Part shown: piece by piece, positions 24,001 through 32,705 of the stretch | Layout of the letters: every line of letters starts with the position of its first letter | Position numbering within the stretch: the first letter of the stretch is position 1 | DNA from: Anomaloglossus baeobatrachus | Lineage: Eukaryota > Chordata > Amphibia > Anura > Aromobatidae | Direction of reading: 5' to 3' | DNA: 64,000 bases | NCBI RefSeq assembly: GCF_048569485.1 | Contig: NC_134354.1 | Coordinates: 402,218,185-402,282,184 of the forward strand | Notes under the pieces: model-generated | Told to the model about the DNA's origin: nothing | Databases searched by the model: none | What the model saw: only the letters and a program-made list of their open reading frames with translations | Position numbers and translations under genes: made by a program

Positions 24001-24533
24001 CAAGGATTGCTAAACATAATGTCATGCAAGTCCTGGGAGAGCTAGTCCCAACACTGATGGAACAGCATCGGAGATTAAATTAAGTATTATTTTACTGATA
24101 GCAAACATAAGAGTTGTGCAAGTAGTGGACATAGTGGACAACCCTTTTAAGTGGCTGTCATAATTATTTCAAAGAAGCAGGCTCTTTCAGGCTGTGTTCA
24201 CACCTACATCAGAGCCTTCCTTACAGGTTCCATTATGTTTGCTGAATCAAAAAGTGCAGCACTATTTATGTTAAAATTATGGAAAATTTAACACAAACCC
24301 AACAGACATCAACAGTCAGTGAGGTCCGCTGGTCTATGCCCATTATTTGAAAGAAATATTTTCTGAATGTTTTTTTCATTCCTCTAATGTAACAGAAATA
24401 AAAAACACTAGTATAAACATAGCACATCAGGCTAAAATGTGATATTAATGTACTCATATAGTTCTTTTTTATTTCCTTGCAGACAATCACGATTGGCTCA
24501 GCAACACTAGTCAGGAAGAGTAAGAGGGCTTGA
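18095..24533 (+). CDS. fabp10: Liver basic-type fatty-acid/bile-acid-binding protein, 4 exons, complete
   Basis: Exons: 18095-18161 (67 nt), 18268-18440 (173), 21222-21311 (90) and 24483-24533 (51, stop TGA). Together they encode 126 residues. All introns are GT-AG, with phases 1, 0, 0 and the 67/173/~90/51 pattern of the FABP family. The protein starts [19 protein letters not shown] and ends [10 protein letters not shown]. Diagnostic stretches are [27 protein letters not shown] and [14 protein letters not shown], which match chicken and amphibian liver bile-acid-binding protein (FABP10) far better than FABP1. Known role of the family: a ten-strand beta-clam with a helical lid that carries bile salts and fatty acids in hepatocyte cytosol. 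FABP10 is absent from mammals. The start is fixed by CACCATGG and by the family N-terminus. Intron 2 and intron 3 are enlarged by mobile elements, while intron 1 is only 106 bp. Liver expression is likely, through the upstream HNF1-type site. Confidence 0.95.
18441..19046. other. fabp10 intron 2, left part
   Basis: Mostly unassigned. A single Harbinger-like terminus (TTAGGCTAGGTCCACAC) occurs near 18788 without a visible partner. Confidence 0.45.
19061..20191 (-). mobile_element. Inverted-repeat retroelement with 14-bp target duplication, hammerhead-bearing core
   Basis: The 1131-bp insert in fabp10 intron 2 is flanked by identical 14-bp repeats AATAATAAATATGG at 19047-19060 and 20192-20205. 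It consists of a left arm (19061-19480), a core (19481-19733), an inverted right arm (19734-20123, close to the left arm by eye) and a 68-bp tail. The core carries a hammerhead-like motif on the minus strand. Long target duplications, inverted copies and hammerhead motifs are features reported for Penelope-like elements. Assignment to that group is an inference, because no reverse transcriptase is present. Confidence 0.75.
19575..19630 (-). ncRNA. Candidate type I hammerhead ribozyme
   Basis: Minus strand, 5' to 3': GTAAC and a C-run form one side of helix I. The core CTGAAGA (19615-19609, consensus CUGANGA) follows. Helix II is TTTT/AAAA with loop ATATGG. Then come GAAA and a minimal helix III within ACGTGT, with U17 at 19584 as the expected cleavage position. 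The closing strand GGG...GTTAC pairs with CCC and GTAAC of the first strand. Core letters and independent pairing of the flanks both fit. The weak A-U helix II and U at the cleavage site suggest low activity. The related TGATGAAG-type motifs at 14820 and 29503 carry an extra A before helix II, so convergence or decay is possible. Confidence 0.5.
20299..20927. mobile_element. Harbinger-like MITE (GGCTAAGTTCACAC end) in fabp10 intron 2
   Basis: TAA at 20296-20298 and 20928-20930. Ends GGCTAAGTTCACACATC and GATGTGTGTATATACCC are imperfect inverted repeats. The interior contains several CCGGATCCG/CGCCGGATC self-complementary words. Confidence 0.7.
21372..21942. mobile_element. Harbinger-like MITE, CGACATCGC family, in fabp10 intron 3
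   Basis: TAA at 21369-21371 and 21943-21945. Ends AGGCCGCTTT / AAAGCGGACT. The quasi-palindromic interior is the same as in the copies at 23095, 24887, 29752 and 30538. Confidence 0.85.
21946..22517. other. fabp10 intron 3 segment with a lone MITE terminus
   Basis: A single end TTAGGCTAGATTCACACAG occurs near 21956. No partner or other element was recognised before the TTAA at 22518. Confidence 0.4.
22522..22878. mobile_element. T2/Kolobok-like MITE
   Basis: TTAA at 22518-22521 and 22879-22882. Inverted ends AGGGAATCTGTCACCAGG... / ...CTGACAGAGTCCCT. Frog T2-type MITEs are known to have TTAA target sites and TTAAAGG-type termini. Confidence 0.85.
22883..23742. mobile_element. TTAA-flanked element (CACTAAAAGTC end), interrupted
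   Basis: TTAA at 22879-22882, shared with the previous element, and at 23743-23746, shared with the next. Ends CACTAAAAGTCTCAGAAG / GGGACTTCTAGTG are inverted repeats. A 583-bp Harbinger-like MITE is inserted at 23095-23677. Without it the element is about 277 bp. Confidence 0.7.
23095..23677. mobile_element. Harbinger-like MITE, CGACATCGC family
   Basis: TAA at 23092-23094 and 23678-23680. Ends AGGGGGCTTTACACAC / GTGTGTAAAGTAGCCT. Same family as 24887-25453, in opposite orientation by the interior order. Confidence 0.85.
23747..24146. mobile_element. T2-like MITE (AGGAGTTGTCCACTAC ends)
   Basis: TTAA at 23743-23746 and 24147-24150. Inverted ends AGGAGTTGTCCACTACTTGC / GTAGTGGACAACCCTT. Related to the element at 31875-32260. 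Confidence 0.8.
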
Positions 24534-24569
24534 GACAAGATCCTGGAGTAGTATTTTTTACCATACAGA

Positions 24570-24592
24570 AATAAATGTCGTCTATTAATAAA
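24570..24592 (+). terminator. fabp10: Polyadenylation signals of fabp10
   Basis: Two AATAAA hexamers, at 24570-24575 and 24587-24592, lie 37 and 54 nt after the stop codon. The 3' UTR is therefore short, about 75-80 nt. Confidence 0.8.
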
Positions 24593-24649
24593 GTAACAAT
24601 TGAGTTTGAAATCCATCTTTTAATCCAAGCAATATATATATACCTAATA

Positions 24650-24696
<47 letters not shown>

Positions 24697-24740
24697 AAAA
24701 TATATATAAATATATACATATATTTATTTATTATATATGA
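24650..24740. repeat. (GT)n-(TA)n microsatellite
   Basis: About 18 GT repeats followed by an AT-rich TATATAAATATA tract, just downstream of the fabp10 poly(A) signals. Confidence 0.95.
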
Positions 24741-24886
24741 TATATTACACACATTGACCAGCAACTTTGCTATTTTGAAAGCTGGCGTCAAATGTCAAAA
24801 CAAACACACACAATACTTACAGCAATTAATGATTCTAACAACATACCTTTACACAAAGGGTCAATCAGTTTCTTGCACCAGTCTAA

Positions 24887-25453
24887 AGGCTACTTTACAC
24901 ACTCGGTCCCGATATCGCTAGTGTGGGTATCCGCCCCCATCGGTTGCGCGACACGGGCAAATCGCTGCCCGTGCCGCACAACATCGTCCAGACCCGTCAC
25001 ACATACTTACCTGCCCGGCGACGTCGCTGTGACCGGCGAACCGCCTCCTTTCTAAGGGGGTGGTCCGTGCGGCGTCACAGCGACGTCACTGAGCGGCCGC
25101 CCAATAGCAGCGGAGGGGTGGAGCTGAGCGGGACGTAACATCCCGCGCCCACCTCCTTCCTTCCGCATAGCGGCCGGGAGGCAGGTAAGGAGAGCTTCCT
25201 CGTTCCTGCGGCGTCACACATACCGATGTGTGCTGCCGCAGGAGCGACGAACTACATCGTTACTGCTGCAGTAACGATAATCGAGAATGGACCCCCATGT
25301 CACCGATGAGCGATTTTGCACGTTTTTGCAACGATGCAAAATCGCTCAACGGTGTCACACGCAGCAACATCGCTAATGCAGCCGGATGTGCGTCACAAAT
25401 TCCGTGACCCCAACGACTCCGCATTAGCGATGTCGCAGCGTATAAAGCCCCCT
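24887..25453. mobile_element. Harbinger-like MITE, CGACATCGC family
   Basis: TAA at 24884-24886, TTA at 25454-25456. Ends AGGCTACTTTACACAC / GTATAAAGCCCCCT. It abuts the next MITE with a shared TTA. Confidence 0.82.
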
Positions 25454-25456
25454 TTA

Positions 25457-26196
25457 GGCTATGTCCGTCGTCCTAGTTGCACTTCTAAACGCATCCTCTG
25501 GCAGAAATTGCTTTTGCCAAAGTTGCTTTTGACCACAAATTAGTGGTAAATACGCATGCGTTTTTATAACGCGTTTTACATGCTTTACCATTGCATTTAG
25601 ATAGATGCGTTTTGAACATAAAGACACTGCTAAATAAGGTTTAAACAGTCAAACACAATGAAAAAAGGGGAAAAAAAGGAACACATATAATTATTGAAAT
25701 AACGAAAATAGTTATATTTCATATAATTATAGCGGTTTTATACTATTTATCGCTAATATAGCAATAAAATAATATTTTTCATTAATTTAATTGTCGGACT
25801 ATGTGTATGCGTAAAGGGACATATCATTTCATTATCTTGATGTCAGAAAACCATGCGTTTATGTAGTCCAAAACGCATGTTTTCTGCACCTAAAAAGCAG
25901 GTAAAACGCTGGAATTTTGAGGTTGCTTGCTTTTTACAACTTCTCATTGACTTCAATGTTAGCAAAACGCAGCCCAAATGGCAAAAACAATTGACATGCT
26001 GCTTCTTTGAACGCATGGTTTTTGCCACAAATTATGGAAATTAAACACAGCGTTTTGAAACGCAAAGTGTGGACAGGAAATCAACATTTGCCATAGACTA
26101 TTATGGAAAATCAAAACGCATGCCTTTTTGCATGAAAACGCTGCAGTTCAAAACGCTGCGGAAACGCAGGTGAAAACGCAAAGTGCGGACATAGCC
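25457..26196. mobile_element. Harbinger-like MITE (GGCTATGTCCG ends)
   Basis: TTA at 25454-25456 and 26197-26199. Ends GGCTATGTCCG / CGGACATAGCC are perfect inverted repeats. The interior is full of AAACGCA/TGCGTTT words. Confidence 0.82.
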
Positions 26197-26283
26197 TTAA
26201 TAAGGGGTGTGCAGGAATAAGATGTGCTGAATTCAGTTAATGAATTCGGCACATTATATCAATGGCATGTGCCTCCGTGCACC

Positions 26284-28569
26284 TGTAGTGGGTGAGCATA
26301 CCCCCTACAAAGGGAGCTTAGTTAACCGGAAATGTCATTAATAAAAGTGTTTTATTTGTATTGTGCTTAGGCCACAACCTAGTGGCCGGGTCGGACGGCT
26401 GTCACCACAGTGGAAGGAGGAGCCGGCAGAAACCAGGGGGAGGGAGGAGAAGTGTATGTGTGAGAGGCAGTTGGATCCGGGACGTGAGAGAGTGAACACC
26501 AAGGGGAAGAGTGTGGGAGCTGAATCCATAGGGGGCGCCGGAGAGAACGGGAGTGAACGGAACCTCAGAGAGTGAAGCAACCGGTGTGGGTCCGGTGTGT
26601 GTGTAACCGAAGTGGGAGCCCGGCGAAGCGGATTAACCAGGGCACATCCCCACGTGAGGGTACGTTAGGACAGGTTGTCCCCCAGCTCCAAGAAGTGTTT
26701 TCTGCAACTGCCGGATTGTGAAGGCGAGTGTAATAAAAGATGTCTTTTGTTTTCACCACATCCTGCCTGAAGACTGTTTGTACAACGACCGACGATTGCA
26801 CCACCACACTCTGCCCCACCAAGTCAGCTCCCGACCTTGAGGTAGTGGTGGAGCCAGGGGTAAGCCTGAAAACTACGACCATGACTACAAGGCCGGAGGC
26901 GCCCCTGGCCCCTCACTACATGTGGCGTAGTCGGCAGGATGCGAATTCCATGCCTGGGACCCAAGAAGCCGGAGATCAAGTGGTGCCTAGGGCACAGGAT
27001 CCGGATTATTGGAGAAGATTCCCAGTCCCATGGTTGGAAGAAGAAACAGTGCCTGCAGCGTTGGACCGGGCACAAGATGGCGGCAAGATGGCCGTCGTCT
27101 GTGAAGATGAAGAAAGCGCGCGAAAAGTTGGCGCCAAAAGAGCCTGGGGCTGGCCAGTGCCGAAAAAGAAGTTCGGAGTACTCCGCCCAAAGAGGGGAGG
27201 TGCCGGTCCCAGGGCACGAAGAAAAACATGTAAAGTGGGCGGTGTTTTGAAGAAAAAGAAGAACCGCTGCGGAGGGGTCGATATGATGTGTGAGACTGGG
27301 GGTGGAGTACACCCAAGAGCGGGAAAAGTGGGCCCGCCTCCACTTCCTCCAGCATCTCCACTGACCTCGCCGCCATTGCCAGAGCTACCGAGTGGTTACG
27401 AGATGGAGACCTCCAGGCAGCAACAAGAGATGGAGACTGCGATGGCACTCACCCACCTGGGCCGAGGACGTCCCAAGCAGTCTGCGGCTGCAGCTGCGGA
27501 TGTGTTACCGCTCGAGATACCGGCCGCACCAGGAGGACAAGGGCGCCCGACCAAAGTAACCTGGATCACCACGTGGGACGCCGTGACCGGAGGAACCACA
27601 ACAGAGGTCCGGGCGACCTATACCACTCCGCTGTCGGCGGGGAATCGGCCTCTGGGAATCCCATACCCAGATTTAGAGACACCCCCGCCTGTCGCGGTGG
27701 GACCGTCGACCCCTGCTCCTATACAAGCCCCGGAAGATTCACCTACCCGGAAGCTGGAAAGGGATAGCTGGGGCTTCTTCTGGAACTCCGGGCGCTGGAC
27801 TGGTGCCCCTTCTTCCGGGCAGCCTGTTGTGGACCGGTTCGTAGTTTATCCACCATGTTTTGCTTAGTTTTAAATATGTGTGATTTTTAGATGGAGCCTT
27901 GCCGGGAGGCTCGGGTTTTAAGAGGGGAGGTGTGTAGTGGGTGAGCATACCCCCTACAAAGGGAGCTTAGTTAACCGGAAATGTCATTAATAAAAGTGTT
28001 TTATTTGTACTGTGCTTAGGGCACCCCCTAGTGGCCGGGTGGGAAAGCTGTCACCACAGTGGAAGGAGGAGCCGGCAGAAACCAGGGGGAGGGAGGAGAA
28101 GTGTGTATGTGAGAGGGAGTTGGATCCGGGACGTGAGAGAGTGAACACCAAGGGGAAGAGTGTGGGAGCTGAATCCATAGGGGGCGCCGGAGAGAACGGG
28201 AGTGAACGGAACCTCAGAGAGTAAAGCAACCGGTGTGGGTCCGGTGTGTGTGTAACCGAAGTGGGAGCCCGGCGAAGCGGATTAACCAGGGCACATCCCC
28301 ACGTGAGGGTACGTTAGGACAGGTTGTCCCCCAGCTCCAAGAAGTGTTTTCTGCAACTGCCGGATTGTGAAGGCGAGTGTAATAAAAGATGTCTTTTGTT
28401 TTCACCACATCCTGCCTGAAGACTGTTTGTACAACGACCGACGATTGCACCACCACACTCTGCCCCACCAAGTCAGCTCCCGACCTTGAGGTAGTGGTGG
28501 AGCCAGGGGTAAGCCTGAAAACTACGACCACGACTACAAGGCCGGAGGCGCCCCTGGCCCCTCACTACA
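26284..28569 (+). mobile_element. Non-autonomous LTR retrotransposon, both LTRs present, young
   Basis: 5' LTR 26284-26920, internal region 26921-27930, 3' LTR 27931-28569. LTRs begin TGTAGTGG and end CACTACA, and a 4-bp duplication CACC (26280-26283, 28570-28573) flanks the whole. A primer-binding-like TGGCGTAGTCGGCAGGAT follows the 5' LTR, and a polypurine tract AAGAGGGGAGG precedes the 3' LTR. LTRs are about 98% identical by eye, so insertion was recent. The 1-kb interior has no gag, protease, reverse transcriptase or integrase. It does carry a long open frame (in the region 26740-27867) rich in Arg, Pro and Gly, of unknown nature. The structure looks whole, but the element must depend on another element's proteins. 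Confidence 0.88.
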
Positions 28570-28573
28570 CACC

Positions 28574-29430
28574 TTACCAGGATTATTACTCCAGTCACAG
28601 ACTGGAGTAACAATTCTGAAGTAAGGAACGAAGCCACTATTAAAGAATTTGATGGAAAGGCGTAGCCACACCTTGTCCTGCATTGGCTTCTCCTTATCCC
28701 CAACTATTTTAGCGGAGTCAGATCTGCACAAAACTGTAGTGAAAATTCCAAAAGTCACAACATTTTTGCGCTACTTATCACTGTGCAAAAATTTTGTTTC
28801 TTTTCACAGTTCTGAATTGTGATGATTTGGGACCTTTGTCACCTCATTACGGTTTGATATCTTGGAAATTACAAGTGAATCACAAATCTAAATATATGAC
28901 ATAAGAGCTGCACAAAGGTATAAAATTATGGCGATCAGGTGGTTTATGGAGTTGTGATTTTGTAGGTGTTAACTTTAGCAAAAACAAAGAATAAAGCTTT
29001 AAAAAACCTTCAAGGGTATCTGTCATGTAATAAAAACACTATTAACCTGCAGATATAGGGCTAATTTGTATGATAATAGTGTTTGGGTACCATATGGCCG
29101 CCATATTTAGAGTCCCGCTGCTAAGAGGAAATAGTATTTATTCCTCCTGGCAGTCATAGATTTACCGCCCCCACGAATTCAGTCAGTGCTCTGTACATAG
29201 TGAGCGGTGGCTGTAACCATGCTGTGGCACAGACTGACAGCTCAGCACTGCATCAGTGTCTAATAAATTAATTCCCAAGAATAGGGAACATATGGCTTTT
29301 CTGTACAGCCCAGTCAAATACACTCTTCTCGTCTAATGTGAGCCAGAATTGAAAACACAAGTGTATTTTATCTTTTTTATTTCCTTACTTCAAAATTTTC
29401 ACGCCAACTAAAATACAATATAATATATAT
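28574..29430. other. Unassigned intergenic DNA
   Basis: AT-rich. A T2-like end remnant (CAAGGGTATCTGTCATGTAA) occurs near 29012 without a partner. No gene was recognised. Confidence 0.4.
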
Positions 29431-29740
29431 AGGACGCTTTTAGGAAGGGCTTCCCAAAAACGATTGTAGATGTCTCTCTTCAGATTTTGAGTTATACCAT
29501 ACCTGATGAAGAGACCCGAGTAGTCTGGAAAGCTTGCAATTTATTCCCATCTTTTCAGTTAACCATTAGGTATCAACTACTGAGGACTGTCATTTTTTTT
29601 TTTAAAACAATTTTTTGCTATCTATTGGCTAATAGGATACAAAGACATATTTTACCTGATCATACATTGAAAACAACTTTGCATATGAAGACCACATGCA
29701 CACATTGAGTATTTGGTGATGGTGATTTGACCTCAGTATT
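29430..29740 (+). repeat. Dispersed-repeat fragment with hammerhead-like CTGATGA...GAAA
   Basis: The segment contains CTGATGA (29503-29509), a stem AGAC/GTCT with loop CCGAGTA, then GAAAGCTT (29528-29535), followed by a T-run and CTATTGGCTAATAGGATAC. I recall this phrase from interspersed repeats of frogs and fish. The hammerhead fit is imperfect: an extra A lies before helix II and there is little flank pairing. Confidence 0.45.
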
Positions 29741-29751
29741 TGTAAGGCTAA

Positions 29752-30310
29752 AGCGGGCTTTACACACAGCGACATCGCTAGCGATGTCGCTGGTGAAAGC
29801 ACCCGCCCCAGTCGGTTGTGCGTCACGGGCAAATCGCTGCCCGTGGCGCACATCGTTTACACCCGTCACACATACTTACCTACCTAGCGACGTCGCTGTG
29901 GCCGGCAAACCGCCTCCTGTCTAAGGGGGAGGTTCGTTCGGCGTCACAGCGGCATCACTAAGTGGCCGCCCAATAGAAGCGGAGATGAGCGGGCCGAACA
30001 TCCCGCCCACCTCCTTCCTTCCTCATTGCGGGCGGCCGCAGGTACGGTGATGTTCCTCGTTCCTGCGGTGTCACACATAGCGATGTGTGCTGCCGTAGGA
30101 ACGACAAACAACCTGCATCCTGCAACAGCAATGGTATTCGGAAAAGGAACGAGGTGTCAACAATCAACGATTAGGTAAGTAATTTTGATCGTTAACGGTC
30201 GTTCCTGCGTTTCACACACAACGACGCCGCTAACGAGGCCTGATGTGCGTCACGAATTCCGTGACCCCAACGACATCTCGTTAGCAATGTCGTTGCGTGT
30301 AAAGCCCGCT
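29752..30310. mobile_element. Harbinger-like MITE, CGACATCGC family (train member 1)
   Basis: TAA at 29749-29751 and 30311-30313. Ends AGCGGGCTTTACAC / GTGTAAAGCCCGCT are perfect inverted repeats. Confidence 0.85.
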
Positions 30311-30319
30311 TAAGGCTAA

Positions 30320-30522
30320 AGGGTACTTTAGACGCTGCGACATCACTAGCGATCTCGTTAGCGATGTGACACGCCAGATCGCAGATAAGATTTGCAGAGA
30401 TCGCACATAGGTCATTTTTATAGTGGCAGTCACATGTGCGATCTCGGCAAATCGTTTGTGCGATCTGGTGTGTTACATCGCTAACGAGATCGCTAGCGAT
30501 GTCGCAACGTGTAAAGTACCCT
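30320..30522. mobile_element. Short Harbinger-like MITE (train member 2)
   Basis: TAA at 30317-30319, TTA at 30523-30525. Ends AGGGTACTTTAGACG / CGTGTAAAGTACCCT. At 203 bp, the whole element is almost one hairpin built from GCGATCTCG/CGAGATCGC. Confidence 0.8.
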
Positions 30523-30537
30523 TTAGGCTAAGACTAA

Positions 30538-31076
30538 AGGCCACTTTACACATAGCAACATCGCTAGCGCTACCGCCCCCGTCGTTTGTGCATCACGGGC
30601 AAATCGCTGCCCGTGGCGCACACTATCGCTAGTACCCGTCACACGGACTTATCTTCCCAGCGACGTCGCTGTGGGCGGCGAACAGCCTATTTTCTAAGGG
30701 GGCGGTTCGTGCGGCGTCACAGCGACGTCACACGACAGGCGTCCAATAGAAGCGGAGGGGCGGAGAGAAGCCGCATGAAAGACACGCCCACCTCGTTGCC
30801 GGAGGACGCAGGTACGGTGATGTTCCTCGTTCCTGGGGTGTCACACATAGCGATGTGTGCTGCCTCAGGAACGACGAACAACCTGCGTCCAAAAGCAGCA
30901 ACGACATTTGGGATTTGAACGACGTGTCAACGATCAACGATTGGGTATTTTTGATCGTTGGCGGTCGCTCGTACGTGTCACACGCAACAACGTCACTAAC
31001 GAGGCCGGATTTGCGTCACGAATTCTCTGACCCCAACGACATCTCATTAGCGATGTTGTTGCATGTAAAGCGGCCT
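30538..31076. mobile_element. Harbinger-like MITE, CGACATCGC family (train member 3)
   Basis: TAA at 30535-30537 and 31077-31079. Ends AGGCCACTTTACAC / GTAAAGCGGCCT. Confidence 0.83.
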
Positions 31077-31079
31077 TAA

Positions 31080-31475
31080 GGCTAAGGCGAGAGAGAGAAA
31101 GAGAATTTGAAACCTGGGCATGCACAGTACTGTAGAACGGGACAGAATCCTGCACTGGAATTCGTTGCCTGACGCAAGAGAACGGAATCCTGCAACATAG
31201 ACATACATTATGCGTCCTTGCCGGATTCCGATGGAATCCTGCGGGGTGCGTTTTTTTGCCGCTACAAAAAAAGTTACATGCTGCGTCCCTATCGTCCGAT
31301 GGTCAGTAAGTAAACGACTGATGCGCCGCGCGGCAGATGCAACGTAAGGTCATCAGTCACAATCTGCCACTCATACAAGTCTATGGGAAACAAAGGAATC
31401 CAACAAATGGATTGCGTTGCTTATCAGAGCGGCGGATTGTGACTGATACAAAATAGCGGAAATGTGAACATAGCC
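31080..31475. mobile_element. Harbinger-like MITE (train member 4)
   Basis: TAA at 31077-31079, shared with the previous copy, and 31476-31478. Ends GGCTAAGGCG / GTGAACATAGCC. The interior holds CGGAATCCTGC/GGAATCCGG-type self-complementary words. Confidence 0.65.
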
Positions 31476-31478
31476 TAA

Positions 31479-31870
31479 CCCAAAACCAGGAGTGGAACAA
31501 TCAGGGGAAAAGTATAATAGAAACACGAGCACCACTTCTGTATTTATCACCCACTCCTGGTTTGGCTTACAAATACTGAGGTTAAAAACTCACCAAATAC
31601 TCAACGTGTGTACGTGGTCTAGGCTTCAGGGTAAATTGTGTGTGACTCATACTTACATGCATGCAATTTGGCTGTATTTTTATAGTAAAATCATAGCTCT
31701 AAAATAGTTGTCAGAAAGATGTAGAATTGTCAAAAAAAGCTGCAACAAGTCGTAGACAAGCTCTGAAGTTGTGAAGTACAGTTCCCAGACGAGCCGCACA
31801 AAGTGGGTTGTGTTATGTTTTTTATTTGAGAATTGCTGTCAAGGAACAAGTGTCACCATTAACCCTCAGG
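31479..31870. other. Unassigned intergenic DNA
   Basis: Contains CACTTCTGTATTTATCACCCACTCC-like AT-rich sequence whose end (AAATACTGAGGTTAAAAACTCACC) resembles the sequence near 29730. No gene was recognised. Confidence 0.35.
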
Positions 31871-31874
31871 TTAA

Positions 31875-32260
31875 AGAGATTGTCCATTACTACAACAACC
31901 CCTTCAGATTACACGTTTTCCCCAGGTAAAAAAACACAGCCTATAGTCACCTCCAGTATAGGCATCAATCCAGCGGTGCCCCGGTTTGCGTACCTAGGCT
32001 CATGTGACGTTGGGACGTCAAGCAAGCCCTGCATCCAATAAGCGTAGGCTTCAGTCTCCTGGCCTTCGGACCAAACAAGCAATCGCCAAGAAGTGATTGA
32101 ACGCAGGGCTTGCATGACGTCACAACATCCCCTGAGCCCCCGAAACGCGAACCGAAGCACCGCTGGACCAGCGCAGGTACAGGCGAGTATAGGCTTTATT
32201 ATTTTACCTGAGGGAAACATGTGGTATCAAAAGGTGTTGTCTTAGTAGTGGGCAACCCAT
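31875..32260. mobile_element. T2-like MITE (AGAGATTGTCCATTAC ends)
   Basis: TTAA at 31871-31874 and 32261-32264. Ends AGAGATTGTCCATTACTAC / GTAGTGGGCAACCCAT are inverted repeats. Related to 23747-24146. Confidence 0.75.
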
Positions 32261-32264
32261 TTAA

Positions 32265-32693
32265 GGCTGCATTCATGTGACATATCCATGTCCTATCTAT
32301 TTTTTTTCCTGGAGAGCAGACAGACCCATGGAGTTTCATTGATCCATATACCCATGCATTTTAATAATGGATCCATGTTTTCAATCAATGAGACACAGAG
32401 CATGTCCTACTCTCATCTATTTTTACAGATCAGAGTCGGCCATTTAAATCTATGGTAATCTGTATAAATCAGATGAAATATGGAAAACTTACTTTGTGCT
32501 TCAGTGTACATCCGATTTTGATCTATTTTGTAAACTAATTAATTGCGAAGAGTCAATGGATAATAAAAGTTCAGACAGTGAACCTGCTTCTGTATAAAAA
32601 AACAAACAAAAAAACAGATGCAACTAGGATGACACCTAAGAAAAATCTGTCTGTTTCCCTCTGATGGTAATACACGGATGTCTGAATGCAGCC
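32265..32693. mobile_element. Harbinger-like MITE (GGCTGCATTCA ends)
   Basis: TAA at 32262-32264 (inside the TTAA of the preceding T2-like element) and 32694-32696. Ends GGCTGCATTCATG / TGAATGCAGCC. Confidence 0.78.
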
Positions 32694-32705
32694 TAAATCT
32701 TAATA

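Noticed and set aside
18095-24533. Identification as FABP1 (classical liver FABP)
   Set aside because: Motifs [19 protein letters not shown] and the C-terminus RKSKR match the FABP10 group, and the length is 126 rather than 127 residues.
26338-28229. Near-identical short frames at 26.3 and 28.0 kb as duplicated genes
   Set aside because: They are the two LTRs of one retrotransposon, as shown by the TG...CA ends and the CACC duplication.
29503-29545. Firm call of an active hammerhead ribozyme
   Set aside because: The core words are present, but helix II has an extra A and a mismatch and helix I strands do not pair convincingly.
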